From positions 12,218,537 to 12,282,536 of the forward strand of contig CM055884.1 in NCBI GenBank assembly GCA_029582165.1: a stretch of 64,000 bases of DNA, written 5' to 3'. This DNA is from Portulaca oleracea. Lineage: Eukaryota; Streptophyta; Magnoliopsida; Caryophyllales; Portulacaceae. Shown here piece after piece: positions 34,433 to 47,301 of this stretch. Within the stretch, counting starts at the first letter, position 1. Every line of letters begins with the position of its first letter. The translations under genes were made by a program, and so were the position numbers. Below the pieces are notes generated by a model that was given only the letters and a program-made list of their open reading frames with translations, searched no databases and was not told the DNA's origin.

Positions 34433-34925
34433 GATTATAGCGATTAAAATCTACAAATTAGAGAAGGGGACAGTAAAATTATTAAACAAATACATTAGTC
34501 ATTAAAAAAATATTGAAATTTAATAAAAATAGGGATTAGGGATTAATTTAATAAAATTAATAAAACAATTGAATGAAACTAATAAAATTTCACAACCAAC
34601 AAACAATTGTATCTAATAAAATTAGTAAAACCATCCTTGTAATTTATATGAAGCATATGAATCAATAAAATATAACAATCCTTATATTTTATATTTATTG
34701 GTCAGAGATTTGGGACATGGATTGCTGACAAGTCAAATGATCGTCAATATTGACCGTCAGATTGAATAAAATTTGACGGCCAAGATCGTCTATCCCATTC
34801 CCGCCCACTTCACTTCTCTCCCCAAAACCCCTACCCATATTCCCGCCCACTTTTCATCTTCTTTCCCCAAAACCCTAGTCGTTCTTGCAATTGAAAACCG
34901 CCCTTCAACTCACTGAAGCCCCCAA

Positions 34926-34976
<51 letters not shown>

Positions 34977-36586
34977 GTATCTATGGCATCTAAATCGAAA
35001 CCTCATTTCCTCAACCCCAATTCCTCAACCCCTTAAATCGAATTCGTTTTCCATTACAATTTGTGCGAATTATTTGGTTTCCATATGGGTTTAGGGTATT
35101 CTATTCCATGGGTATCCTATTTCCTGGTTTCCATCTACAATATGTGCAGATTATCTTGTTTCCAGCTTCCATATATTCTAAAAGGTAAATTTTTGGTTTA
35201 TGGGTTTTGACAATATGTGGGAATTATGTAAAAGAAATTGAAAATGGAGGTCAGTGTGGATTACCGTATTTAATTTGGATTATATTCTGATATCTGATTT
35301 CCCTCTTCTTCTCTTGCACAGAACATTGGTATTTATTTGTAGATGATGTTCTTGGATTTTTTCCCTTCTACTTTATTTGGAGGTCAGTGTGGATATCTAT
35401 CTGTGTATTTTGTTGATGTAACTGTGGATTGGATTTTGTTTCCCATCTTAAATGGTCAGAACGTTGGTATTTATCTGTTTGAATAATTTCTAACGGTTAA
35501 ATTTGTAACGATAAAATTGAGTTATGATTCATGTAGTTTTTCAAGACAATCGTTATCATTTTATTGGATTTGAAGAAGAACATCAGATGCTTCTTATTGT
35601 TCTGTTATTGATGTAGGTTAACTGCTGTATTGGTTTTGTATATGAAATTAATCTAACTGTGGTTTTTGATTCCCATCTTAAATTCTATGATTCATGGAAG
35701 AAGAAGATGCAGAAGAAGAAGAAGAAGAAGAAGAAGAAGAAGAAGAAGAAGAAGATGCTTTGTAAGAAGTGGGAGAAAAACCCAAAAATTGTATTTAATA
35801 ATATTAATTAATTAACGATAATCATGCTCTGTATTTGTTTGGTGACAAATATTAGTAGTTTTCTTTTTAATTATGGTATGAATTTTGTTTCCCATCTTAA
35901 TTTCTATAAATATTTTATTAATGTTAAGTAACATCCTCTATGAAATTTTTGTTATATTACAACGGTGAGGGTCGAAAAATAATTAACAAGTGTAAAAATT
36001 GGTAAACTAGTAATTATGTAATTGAAAATTTTGAATTCCAAAACGAAAAAAATATTATGAAACAAAAAAAAGTTAGTTAAGGTGACAAACTATTATAAGT
36101 TTTAATAATTTGAAAAAGTTTTGGCCCAAGAGATTATAAAAATACCCTTAAGCTGGGTAAAACCGTTTGAAACTATAAAAATGGAGAAAGTTGAAAGTAT
36201 CATATTTACCACCCCTGACATTATTCAGAGAGATGAAAGGGCAGTTTTTACACAGTTTTCCCAGTTTAAGTGTATATTAATGACAAAAAATATTTTTCAA
36301 AGGCAGTTTTTACACAGTTTAAGTGTATATTAATGACAAAAAAATTTCCTAAAGGCAGGTTTTACACGGTTTTCCCCGTTTAAGTGTATATTAATTACAA
36401 AAAATATTTCCCAAATGCATGTTTATCAGAATTAATGCACATCTCTCTCCGTCTCCCCAACTTCCGCGTCTCTTGCTCTTCTCTTCCCTATTTAAGTCGG
36501 TCCCCACACCCTTCTCTTTTACAGCCATCATCTGTTTAGGTTTAGACACTCTCACTTTCAGTTTCACTTTCACTTTCAGTTTCACC
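34433..36586. other. MULE non-coding sequence upstream of the transposase, with microsatellites
   Basis: It contains the presumed divergent promoter region between the FAR1 transposase and the coiled-coil ORF. A (CT)n tract lies at 34928-34974 and a (GAA)n tract at 35708-35757. Three tandem ~52-62-bp repeats lie at 36240-36415. A TATA-like box CTATTTAAG is at 36488-36496, about 90 bp before ATG 36587. No other ORF is supported. Confidence 0.55.
36240..36415. repeat. Three tandem ~52-62-bp repeats
   Basis: Units start with GGCAG(T/G)TTTTACAC at 36240, 36302 and 36354 and share GTTTAAGTGTATATTAAT. The middle unit lacks about 10 bp. The array lies just upstream of the TATA-like box of the next ORF. 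Confidence 0.8.
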
Positions 36587-36966
36587 ATGAGAAAACGTTT
36601 TAACCGTGAATCATCCCCCCGAGCGTAGGCAAACGCCCACGCTTGAGCAGCAAAGGCAAAGAACGTTGCACAACCGACACAACATTCACAAACTCCTCCT
36701 CCGATTCTGTGGCTCTAGCCAAGCAAGTGTTCAGTTACATTGAGGCTCACATTGATATGATGAAGAACGAAGTCCGAATTCTGAAAGAAGAGGTGAAGAC
36801 TCTTCAGGAGACGCAGCGCGCTCTTCAAGACACTGCAATGATAAACAAGACTCTCTCCCATGCCCCCAAGGACATAGTTCGCAGGGCTGAAGTTCTTGTT
36901 AATCTTCTAGCGCCACCTCCAGTCCCAGCGGTGAACGATGCCCCTCCCCTCCCAAGAATAGTGTGA
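36587..36966 (+). pseudogene. Small coiled-coil protein, one frameshift
   Basis: ATG 36587 opens MRKRFNRESSP. A six-C run at 36615-36620 is one base short of continuing into the downstream frame (SVGKRPRLSSKGKER...). That frame runs to the stop at 36966, about 127 residues in total. The central part (VFSYIEAHIDMMKNEVRI, then KEEVKTLQETQRAL) is a heptad-like coiled coil and the C-terminus is Pro-rich. The TATA-like box and CT-rich leader upstream look like a real promoter. I do not recognise the family. It sits inside the large MULE, so it may be a passenger. The frameshift could be a homopolymer error. Confidence 0.5.
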
Positions 36967-38178
36967 AGCCTTAAAATTCAGTGGGTTTTTTTTTGCTCAA
37001 TTGGTTCAGTGTTGTTAATGTTTTTTCCTTTCTTGATTTTGTCTATTTCTGGTTTTTGAATGAATATTATCAATGAATGAATCAGTTTTAGTTCAATTGT
37101 TATCAATTTTATCATTTTGTAACCTCTCCCTATCTGCTTCTCTCCCTATCCGTTTGTTAATTCAATTCAGATCTAAAATTTTAAACTGTGACTTCAATAA
37201 TAGAAGAATAAAGGCTGGAAATGGTTTATTTGACAGAGAAAAAGAGGAACATAGAAAATGAATTTTGGAAGATGAAGAGCTTGCTGACAAAAAGTTCTGA
37301 TTTGACAAGATTGTGACTTTATTTTTTATTTTTTCTCACTCTAGACGGATGGTTGTAAAAGAATTTAATCAAACTATTAACAATTAACAATTTTGCATTT
37401 AGCCATTTTAAAAAAGAAAATTAAAAATAAAACAAAAAAAGGGTGAAGGTGAAACATAGTAGGATAAAAAGAAGTTGAAGATGATGAAGAAAATGATAAA
37501 AACCACATCCAATGTACTGGATTTGAACCCACATCCTTCTTGTTATCACAATACCAATATTGCCAATGTGCTAGTGTACCAAGGTGTAGCATTAATTGGA
37601 AACAATTTGTATTTATTAATAAATTTATGTAGTCAAAATGTTTTTTTAAAAAAAACGTCGAAGATCATGTGGAGATTTTCAAAGTTTCTGGTGCCCAAAT
37701 CAGAACATGAGGAAGAATATGAGGATGATGATGGAAATAGTGATGATGGAAATGGTTTCTGGTGCCGAAATCAGAATATTCATTCAACAAAATACCATAA
37801 CAGACCATGAAGTTAGGTTTGATTGATTTTGTTGTTCTAGGTTGTCAAAGAGAAGGGTTTGTTCAACATATTGAAACACGGTCAAAGAGATGGGTAAACA
37901 ACAATTGATAATGCGTAATATAAATTTTTGTTCATCACATTCCATTCAACACCACCATACAAACCATCATACAAACCACCATAAAACCATAAACATCAAA
38001 TTAAACACATACATAACTAAACTTAGCCCTAAATTAGAATAAAACTGAAAGGCATATTAGAACAGAGTATGCCATGCAAACCATCATACAAACCACCACC
38101 AAAATTAAAACCAAAAGCAAAAATTTGTTCATCCTGCTGCTGCTGCTGCTGCTTCATCTTTCTAGAATCTTCCGCCTC
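36967..38178. other. Non-coding stretch with SINE-like copy and (CTG)n
   Basis: It includes a tRNA-like sequence at 37513-37591, ACCACCATACAAACC-type repeats (37950-38100) and a (CTG)n tract near 38132-38151. It ends at the chromovirus LTR. I see no supported gene. Confidence 0.5.
37513..37591 (-). repeat. tRNA-like/SINE-like copy 1
   Basis: On the minus strand it reads ACACCTTGGTACACTAGC, then AATATTGGTATTGTGATAAC, and a B-box GGTTCAAATCC (37529-37519). It is clearly homologous to 49795-49875. Spacing between the A-box-like and B-box segments is tRNA-like, but I could not fold a full cloverleaf. It may be a SINE head or a decayed tRNA. Confidence 0.45.
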
Positions 38179-41100
38179 TGTAACGCCCCAAAACCTTAAT
38201 CACACAATTACCCAAACATTACGGTAATCACATGATTAGCGCAGCGGATAACGGCCAGAGGCGCTACCGCCGTCCCACTAGGGAACAAGGCAAAACCAAC
38301 CAATCAACCAAGCACAACAACCATGGCAACCCAATAACAACACTAGAGCCACAAACATCAATACGTCCTCAAACGTAAGGTTGTTTACAAAAACCGCAAA
38401 TGCTTAACTTTAACAGTACATAAACACACATAGACCCACACGCTTATAGATCCTTATATATCTCTATACACCACTATCACTTGCTTTACAAGTAACCCTG
38501 TACGACGCAAAAGTCTACCTTTCACTTTAGAGAGTAAACTACTTTTGAGCGTCCTTTCCCTTTTCTGTGGAGCTCGGACCACCTAAAACAAAACAGTAAA
38601 ACAACGCAAAAGTGAGTGGGGGAAACACTCAGTACACAAACCTCCAACATGTAAAACCGTTTCGAAAACGGTTTTTCATGCCGACCTTTAAAACATTTCG
38701 AAAACGAGGAAGGGGCAAGATAACTCGTGCTAAACCAATGAAGTCTTTAAACTTTAAGAATTCTATGCATATGCCGTGCTTTACTTTGAAAATATAACAA
38801 TAATAAGTCGTGGTATCCCTTACGATCGATGCCGAAGCACCTCACACACGCGCATGCCCAAACCGACCGGGAGTTTGGATTGGGTGACTGCTAGGCAGTC
38901 GACACTGGCCAGGTCAAGCTTACTCCAATAGGAGCCTGTAAAATAATGCTAGGATTCACTCTAGCTACTGTAGAACTACGTCTCGGGACCACTTATAAAA
39001 CAATAAAATCATTAGAATGTATCTATGCACTAAAACTGTACTTGACTGTAAGCATAAGAGTTGGACAATTTGCGTACCTTTAAAATACTGTGAACTTGGT
39101 GACGATTTGGCTCAGGGAATGGCGCGGGGCGGTGTGAAACTTTGAGCTAAGACGATAAAGGTTACTAATTAGTGCAAGGGCTATGAACAAAAAGGGCCGT
39201 AACGTCCCATAGAAAGGATTTGAAATGCACATGTAAAAGAAATTTCAGGTTTTTGAGGTAAGAGTATTTTGGCTATAACCGGGGCTAGGAAACTCGGAAT
39301 TTAATGAACGAGCACTTTTCGGAAAGGGAAAAATAAAATCTATAAGTTTGTCAACTGGGTCAGATGGTAAAAATGATGGGAAGAGCTCGGAAAAGGCTCT
39401 GGACAGAAATAGCGAAAACCGAAATATTTTCTTTGTGCGGTTTTGGCGTTTAAACGGAATCGATAAAATTTTAGGCACTTGCTCTAAACTCACAGGAGCT
39501 TATGGACAGGAAAAAAAATACTTGTAGAATATGTACTCTTATTCCATCAAAGAGGCTTTTAAAAAAAAAAATTTGAGAGCGATACGAATTTTATTTCCTT
39601 TAAAAACGCGAGACTTCGGTAATAAAATACGATAAAATCAAATAACATAAAAGACATCGAGGTCTCTTAAAGCCAAGTCCTATGGTCCTCAATCATCAAT
39701 TCCATCTTAACAACCATAATGTCACATTTAAACACCCAAAAACAACTCACAAGGTCACTATAACACTTTTGGTTCAAACTTAAAACAATATATTATACCC
39801 AGAATTTCCAGATTCGCAGCCCTTCTTCCGGGCTCTATAACTCACACTCCCGACGTCGGGTTGACGCATACCATACCATTTCGGAAAGCTTGCAAGGTCT
39901 CCTAAAACTCTTACGTTGAACACTTTTTCAAATTCAAACTCCACACAGACGAAAAATGTGCAACAAGTCACTGCCTCCAAAATCGTATATAATTGCATGC
40001 CTTTACGGTTTTGGCTCTAACTTGAGCTATACAAGTCGCAAACCCGAAATTCAAAAGCCCGGTGTTAGCTAACACCTTAGGATATTTTTACACAAGAATC
40101 TAGGCTAAAAACTAATTTTACCATCTCCTATTAAAAGTGAAATTTGGGCAGAATGCACTGGGGTGTTTGAGCTCACATGCATGCTCCATTTTCATTCAAG
40201 TTTTGTACTAATTCTTTACCCAAATGAAGTCTACTCATATCACTACCATTTTCCAGAATTCCAACTTCAAAAATTATCATCCAAGCTTGCATAATACACA
40301 TGCACAATCATCAAATTACATGCACTTATATTCCACCACAATTTTCATGGTTTCCATCACTATTTGCACATAAAACACCCAATTAACATATTATTAGCTT
40401 AGTTACTCTTCCAAAACAGAAACTAAACTCTAAAAACTTCATCAAATTCTTCATGCAAATCCTTAGAACATTAATCTCTCAACAATATACACCATTGGCA
40501 TGAATAATCCATAAAGAGAACACTTGCAACAACCACGAAACTTAACCATTCAAAACTATACTCTAAAATTCATGTAAATGGAGAATAAAAGGGATGAAAA
40601 CAACCATTTAACATTTGAAAAACATCAAAACTCAGATTATATAAAAAAAAAATGGAGATAGGGTGTGAGATGAATACCACTTGAAAGAGGAGATAAAAAT
40701 GAACAAGGAAGTGTGGAAGTGGAAGAGGAACACTTGGCCGCCGGAATTCTAGCCGGAAAACTCGCCGGCGGCCGGCGAATTCGCAGGTGGTGGGCTGGGG
40801 TGGTTCTCGGCGCACAGGAGGGAGAGGGAGGGCTGAGAGTTTGAGTGTGTTTTGGACAAAAATAATGACCCTATAGCTCCCCCATACCCCCTTTTATAAT
40901 TACTACTCCCTCCACTTAACTTTAAAGAAATAAAAGTAATAATAATAATATCAATAGTAATACTACTAATATACTTAGCAAAAGTGTACAGTAGTTCTCT
41001 TAATTAAAAAGGTAGTAAAAAAAAATAACTTGTAAAGTGAATTTAGTTGTTACGGTAAAAACGGTAACGATCGATATTTTATTAAAATTCACCTTGCCGT

Positions 41101-41356
41101 AACAATCGAAACGGTAATCAAACCGATTTTAAAATAAACATTAGAACCTAAAATAATAATAATATGAGGTCCAAAAATGATAAACTTTAAAAACACTAGA
41201 AAATAATTCGATCGGTAAAATTGACCGCTTAGCCATTTCCTCCGAGACCTGTCACCGCTAGTTAACTGTAAAAGATTAAAAGAATTTAATAATCACATTT
41301 TAGCTAATTAAATAAATTTAATTACCCTAATCTGTGATTTAGGGTGGGTTGTTACA
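38179..41356 (-). repeat. Chromovirus 3' LTR (3178 bp)
   Basis: In element orientation it opens TGTAACAACCCACCC at 41356 and closes GGGGCGTTACA at 38179. The inverted TGTAAC...GTTACA ends and the size near 3 kb fit Tekay/Del-type LTRs. It contains no coding sequence. A GC-rich block at 40735-40830 (repeated CCGGCG) and poly-A/T tracts near 40920-41050 are visible. Confidence 0.85.
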
Positions 41357-41370
41357 TCCTTCCCCCCTTA
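41357..41370 (-). promoter_or_regulatory. Polypurine tract of the chromovirus
   Basis: On the minus strand TAAGGGGGGAAGGA ends directly before the LTR start TGTAAC, the expected plus-strand primer position. Confidence 0.85.
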
Positions 41371-41425
41371 AAAAGAGTTTCGTCCTCGAAACTCGCTGTT
41401 TATTAAAATTGCTGTGGAAAATACC

Positions 41426-44400
41426 TTAAAAGAGGTGGGGGTAGCTTTTCATCATATCCTCTTCAGTCTCCCAGGTGGCTTCCGAGGTTTCTTGGTTTTC
41501 CCAAAGGACCTTGACCAATGGGACTTCTTTGGTACGTAGCTGTTTGACCCTACGATCCAAAATTTGAATCGGCTGCTGTTCAAAGGTAAGGTTTTTCGCT
41601 AGAAGAGGAGGTTCTTCCTTTAAGATATGCGTTGGATCCGGTACATACTTTCGGAGCTGGGAGATATGAAAGACGTCATGGATATGTCCTAGGTTGGAAG
41701 GTAACTCTAAACGATAAGCCGATGGATTAACTTTCCCCACAATAGAATAAGGTCCGATGTATCGAGGGCTTAGTTTACCTTTAACATTAAATCTCCTAAT
41801 TCCCTTTGTAGGGGAAACCTTGAGAAATACTCTATCTCCTATATGGAATTCGAGTGGTTTCCGCCTTTTGTCGGTATAGCTTTTCTGTCTACTCTGGGCA
41901 GCCCGAATATGCTGCTGAATCACTTTGACCTTTTCAGCTGTCTCTTGAATCAACTCTGGGCCTATGACTAGTGCTTCATCTAGCTCATTCAAACATAAAG
42001 GTGTTCTACATTTCCTGCCATACAAAGCCTTAAAAGGCGCCATCTGAATAGTGGCTTGATAACTATTATTGTAAGCAAATTCCACGAGTGGAATATACTG
42101 ATCCCAATTCCCTTGAAAATCCAAAGACACACGCGAAGCATGTCTTCCACAATCTGGTTTACCCTTTCTGTTTGATCATCGCTCTCTGGATGGTAAGAAC
42201 TACTGAAGCTAAGCTTAGATCCCAGAGCCCTTTGTATAGCACTCCAGAACCTCGATTGAAACCTTGTATCCCTATCCGATACAATGTCCTTTGGAATCCC
42301 ATGTAACCGTACTATTTCGCGGATGTAGATATCCGCCAACTTATCTAATCTCCAGCTCTCATGAATAGGTATGAAATGCGCTGATTTAGTAAGACGGTCG
42401 ACAATTACCCAAATGGCATTCCGTTTAGAAGCTGTGAGGGGTAGTTCCATAATGAAGCCCATTGAGATTGACTCCCATTTCCATGTGGGAATATCTAAGG
42501 GTCGGAGTTCGCCCGAAGGTCGCTGATGCTCAGCTTTCACCCTTTGGCAGGTCAAACATTTATCCACGAAGTTAGCTATGTCCCTTTTCATGTTAGGCCA
42601 CCAGAATCGCTCTCTCAAATCCCTGTACATCTTGGTACCTCCAGGATGCACGGAGTATATTGACTTGTGGCCTTCTTCCATAACCCTTAATCTTAAGTCC
42701 CCGTCAGTACACGAGTCGATTCTGAAACCTTAAAATCCCATCATCGTGGATCAGAAGGCCAGGCATTGCCTTGGTGGTCATACTATCTACAATTCTCCTA
42801 AAATCCGGATCATTCAATTGCTCTGTCTTGATTTCATCAATAATAGACGACTTTCAAGAGATAGCAGGCAATCTCTTGTCTGTATCTCCTCTACTCACCG
42901 AGTCGATGTTCTCCTTACTCAACTCTTGCCAAATTCTAGGATGAATCGTTAGACTCGATATAGACCCGTGCTGGGTCTTCCTACTCAAAGCGTCTGCTAC
43001 TGAATTTGCCTTCCCGGGGTGATACTGGATATCCAGATCGTAATCTTTAATAAGCTCTAACCACCTTCGTTGTCTCAGATTTAACTCCCTTAGAGTAAAA
43101 ATATACTTGAGGCTCTTGTGGTCGGTGAAAATAGTAGTGGAGACTCCATATAAATAGTGTCTCCAAATCTTGAGAGCAAAGACCACTGCTGCCAGCTCCA
43201 AATCATGTGTCGGATAATTCTTTTCATAAGGCTTTAACTGTCTGGAGGCATAAGCTATTACCTTATCTCCTTGCATCAACACACAACCCAGCCCCTGATG
43301 CGACGCATCACTATACACAATATATTCCTTCCCTTCCTCGGGTAAGGATAAAACTGGGGCCGTCGTGAGTTTCTCCTTTAGAGTCTGAAACGCTTCTTCG
43401 CACTTATCGGTCCATTCGAACCGGGTGGTCTTCTTAAGGAGGTTTGTCAAAGGTAATGCCATCTTGGAAAAGTTTGGCACGAATCTTCTATAATATCCAG
43501 CCATACCTAAGAAACTTGACTTCCAGAATCGTAGTGGGTCTCACCCAATCTTTAATGGTGATACTTTTGAGGATCCACTTGGATCCCTTCACCGTTACAA
43601 TATGTCCCAAAATCCTACTTCCTTGAGCCAAATCACACTTTGAAAATTTGGCATACAACTGTTTTTCTCTTAAAAGCTAAAGTACTTGCCTCAAATGACT
43701 TTCATGCTCCTCATAACTCTTTGAGTATACCAAAATATCATCAATAAAAATGACCACAAACTTATCTAAAAAGGGTTTGAACACACGGTTCATCAAATCC
43801 ATGAACAACTCTTGGGCATTGGTAAGCCCAAAAGGCATCATCAGAATTCATAGTGCCCATACCTTGTCCTAAAGGCGTCTTAGGGATGTCCTCTGCTCTT
43901 ACTCTAAGTGATGGTATCGACCTTAAATCAATTTTTGAAAATACTCCGCTCCTTGGAGTTGGTCAAACAAGTCATCGATCGGGTAAAGGATATTTGTTCT
44001 TGATCTTCACTTTGTTCAATTCACGATAGTCAATGAATAACCTTAAACTTCCATACTTCTTTATCACAAATAACACTGGGGCTAACCACGGCGAGGAACT
44101 GGGTCTGATAAACCCTTTGCTTAAAAGGTCTTCCAACTGTATCTTTAGTTCCTTTAGCTCTGCTGGGGCCATTCTATACGGAGCTTTAGATATCGGCCTA
44201 GTTCCGGGAACTAGCTCAATTTTAAAGTCAATCTCCCTCCTCGGGGGTAGCTCCGTAATTTCTTCTGGGAAGACGTCCATAAACTCCCGCACAACCGGGA
44301 TTTCCTCTACCTTAGGCAGACTCTGCGATACCTCCTTTAGAGAACACAAATAACCTGTACATCCATGATTCAACATTTTGCGCGCCTTTACATATGTTAT

Positions 44401-45301
44401 GATAGGGCACGGGCTTAATCCTAGATCCCCAACGAAAAGGCACTCTTTCCCTAAGGCATTCTGTAGAACGACTATCCCCTCTCCACACTTGATTTGAGCC
44501 TGAGTCAAATTCATCCAATCCATCCCCAAAATAATATCGAACTCCTCTAAGTCTATCTGTATTAGTTTAGCTGGGAAAATTTCTTCATTCAGAACTAGGG
44601 GCACTTTCTCGAAACAAGTCTTACAAACTATGGTTTGTCCATTCGGTAAACCAATTAAAAAGTTTTCGGCGCGAGCTAACTTTTATAAGTCTAAATTTAA
44701 TGCAGCTTTAGAGGAGATAAAAGAGTGCGTTGCTCCAGAGTCAAATAATGCAATAAGGGGTTGAGCATAAATGTAAACAGTGCCGGTAACAACCATACCA
44801 GACTTAGCTGCTTCTCTCTTTCCCATGACGTAGGCCTGGCCAACGCTTCCCTGCTGTGGAGCGGTCCTTGCTGGCGACGTTGGTCGTGTCGTGCCCGGTT
44901 CAGGCCTTCTAGGCTTCTTCGGGCATTCAGCCACTTTGTGGTTAGCTCCGCCGCACCAAAAACAATTGTTGGTGCCTACCCGGCACTGGGTGGTTGGAGT
45001 GATTGGTCCTGCCGCACTTCTTACACGGCTCCCTGTTAGTGGACGGGTTCGACTGAGTCCTCGGAGCTGGGGGTGCTGGTCTCCTGACTTGATTTGCTTG
45101 TACAGGAGGCGAGGTAGGTACCCCACGCTCGTTCCACTTTCTTTTAGTGCCCGTTGGACCTCCCTGATTCAATGCCCTTAGCTCCTTCCGGACTCGCTCT
45201 ACTTCAGCAGCCCTCTCATACATCTTTTGCGTCGTGGCAAAATGGTGCGACGACAGTTGACTGCGTATGTAAGGCGCTAGGCCTCCCTCGTATCGAGACA
45301 T
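41426..45301 (-). pseudogene. Chromovirus gag-pol, broken
   Basis: From the right: gag C-terminus with zinc knuckles (CKKCGRTNH, and CFWCGGANHKVAECP in another frame); protease FDSGATHSFIS (near 44740); RT N-lobe ([19 protein letters not shown], to 43972); a damaged RT palm (43505-43971); RNase H ([26 protein letters not shown]; 43504-42854); integrase zinc finger (FVDKCLTCQRVK) and core (42681-41989). A chromodomain-like tail ends the ORF (VLWENQETSEATWETEEDM). The integrase reads ESISMGFIMELP where the family has a catalytic Asp at the Gly. At least four frameshifts separate the open stretches. Confidence 0.9.
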
Positions 45302-45351
45302 CGTATGTAAGGTGCAAGTTTCAACCTTTCCCCTCCCTCAACACAAAAAAA

Positions 45352-45809
45352 ATGGCAGACGGATACTTAGACCATGCCGATATATTGGCTTACGGATCCT
45401 GTCCGTGTAACTCCAACACGGATCGGACCTATCTCTGCGGCCTTCCCTGTGTGGTATGTTATTGTGTCCACGACAGAGCCGGACCCATTACGGAGGTTCG
45501 CCTAGTGCAGATATATTGGGACCCCCCCGAGGGTGCAGATATGAATAATGGGTGGAAGACTCCATTTGTCCTACACTCAGTGAACCCGTCGTCGCCACCA
45601 TCGGCAGAATCACCACCTTGTCTGCTCAATTGTCAAGTTCAACCAGTCAACTCTCTCATCTAAGGAAAGCACACAAGGAGACATATGGGCAACTGATTGA
45701 GGCAGAGTACGAAGTTAGGGTACTCAACAAGTGTCGAAAGAGGCCTCTTTTTTTGATCATTGTGTTCATGGCGGTCATGGTGGTCCTGGTGGGGGTCATG
45801 ATGAAGTAG
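45352..45809 (+). pseudogene. Cys-rich small protein with coiled-coil and C-terminal membrane helix, frameshifted
   Basis: ATG 45352 opens a Cys-rich segment (CPCNSNTDRTYLCGLPCVVC). Near 45550, after IYWDPPEGADMNN, the useful frame shifts by one base. It continues as VEDSICPTLSEPVV, then a helical segment (LSSSTSQLSHLRKAHKETYG) and a hydrophobic membrane helix (PLFLIIVFMAVMVVLVGVMM) ending at 45809. Zinc-domain, coiled-coil, membrane-tail architecture recalls small plant GRF-zinc-finger proteins, but the Cys spacing does not match GRF clearly. It lies in the MULE backbone and is flanked on the left by the truncated chromovirus. Confidence 0.45.
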
Positions 45810-46146
45810 TAGTAGTAGGAGGATGAAGAATTTGTGATGAAGAATTTGTCGTCTTTTTCCCAGTTGTTTAGGGTTATGTTTAGTTTTTTTAGGGTACTCT
45901 GTTTTCATATACCTTTAAGTTTTAGTTTAATTTAGGTTTATGTTTAGTTTTGTAGGTTTAATTTTGTTGCAATTAATGTAAATGATGGTGATTGATCACA
46001 TATGAATTAATGAATTACCTTCCTTGGGCACCAGAATCTTTTGGATTAGAGTTGGTTTAATTTTTTTTTTTTGGGGGGGGGGGGGGGCTTGAATTTAGTT
46101 TCATGTTCTGTTTTGGTATGTTGTTGAATTTTATTGAAAAAGGATA
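45810..46146. other. Non-coding with 15-G homopolymer
   Basis: This is 3' sequence of the preceding ORF, T-rich, with a run of 15 G at 46073-46087. No gene seen. Confidence 0.5.
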
Positions 46147-46156
46147 TAAAATAATA

Positions 46157-46515
46157 CAAAAAATTACTTAGGGGTACCCTAACTTTTGGTGAAATGTTTT
46201 TTTGGTACCCCAACTTTTAAAAACTAATTTTGGGGTACCCTAACTTTTAGAATTAGAAATAATTAGGTGAATTTTCGGCCAATTATTTGAATTCAATGGT
46301 GAGTTTTAGGCGTGAAATTGATTAAGTGTTTTTGTGGATGAAAATGCCCTTTGTTTTTGTGGACGAAAATGATTTGAATCGATCGGAGTTTCGTCGGAAA
46401 TTCACCTAGTAATTTCTAATCCTAAAAATTAGGGTACCCCAAAATTAGTTTTGAAAAGTTAGGGTACCAAAAAATTGTTTATTCAAAAGTTAGGGTACCT
46501 CTAAGTAATTTTTTG
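46157..46515. mobile_element. Foldback MULE-type MITE, copy 1 (359 bp)
   Basis: The terminal inverted repeats are over 100 bp long and start CAAAAAATTACTTAG. Each arm repeats a GGTACCCTAACTTTT / GGTACCCCAACTTTT theme. The element is flanked by perfect 10-bp TAAAATAATA (46147-46156 and 46516-46525). Long inverted repeats with 9-10-bp duplications indicate Mutator-type mobilisation. A second copy is at 60312-61014. Confidence 0.88.
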
Positions 46516-46525
46516 TAAAATAATA

Positions 46526-47301
46526 TCCTTCAATAAGCCAAAAATCAAAGGTAAAAGATAAATGAAAGTAAATTTTGGGAAATTTATCTTAATCATCTTC
46601 ATCATCCTTGTGTTCATCAGCATTGTATTAGAATTTAGGGTGATTAAATAAAGGACCATGATAACAATCTTGACTCAAGATGGTTCTTAACCATCTTGAA
46701 TTGTTCATATTTCACATTTTTTGTAACTTTTATTAATATTTTCTTTAATAATTATATATATTTATCAATTATAATAATATAATACTTATTAGCCTGGTCA
46801 AAAAATATAATAATTGCCTAATTTTATCAATCATAGTAGAAAATGTACATTTTATACATAGTTTTATATTTATGAAATCAATATAAATAAATAATTATTT
46901 TTAAATTGTCTATAAGTTATAGTAACCCTAAGAATAATGAAACATACCTTTAGAATGATTTAAATACACTTATATTTAACTTTATTAGTGATTTAGAAAA
47001 AATGCAAGATGGTTAAAATGTTTATTATTTTCGTATAAATATCCTCCTCTCCATCATCTTTATCATCCTAATTTTTATGGAATTTATTTTCTTCTTCTTT
47101 ATATCCTGCTCCAAATAACATTCAAATCAAACTCCAAATTATAACAGTAATAGTACATCTGCCATGGATCTCATAACCTTTCAATTAGAAAACTTATAAT
47201 ATTTCTCTACCATGGAAGCATAATGGCAGACCAAATAGTTCTTTACTATAATTCAAAAAACAAAAAAAGACTAAACCACCACCACCACCAAAGTTCAATT
47301 T
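46526..47301. other. AT-rich non-coding
   Basis: It is AT-rich with no ORF. It lies between the foldback MITE and the 3' end of the F-box-like gene. Confidence 0.5.

Larger units (their letters stand above)
38179..45301 (-). mobile_element. Tekay-like chromovirus (Ty3), 5'-truncated
   Basis: The minus-strand order is gag C-terminus (45301), protease, RT, RNase H, integrase, chromodomain (41426), polypurine tract (41370-41357) and a complete 3' LTR. The 5' LTR, primer site and gag N-terminus are missing beyond 45301, so no target duplication can be paired. The break lies near a repeated CGTATGTAAGG(C/T)GC motif (45263 and 45302). Confidence 0.9.

Noticed and set aside
34885..35094. ORF with LSLSLSLS repeats
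   Set aside because: It is a translation of the (CT)n microsatellite.
37475..37600. Functional tRNA gene
   Set aside because: The B-box is good, but I could not form the acceptor and anticodon stems. Two diverged copies suggest a repeat rather than a gene.
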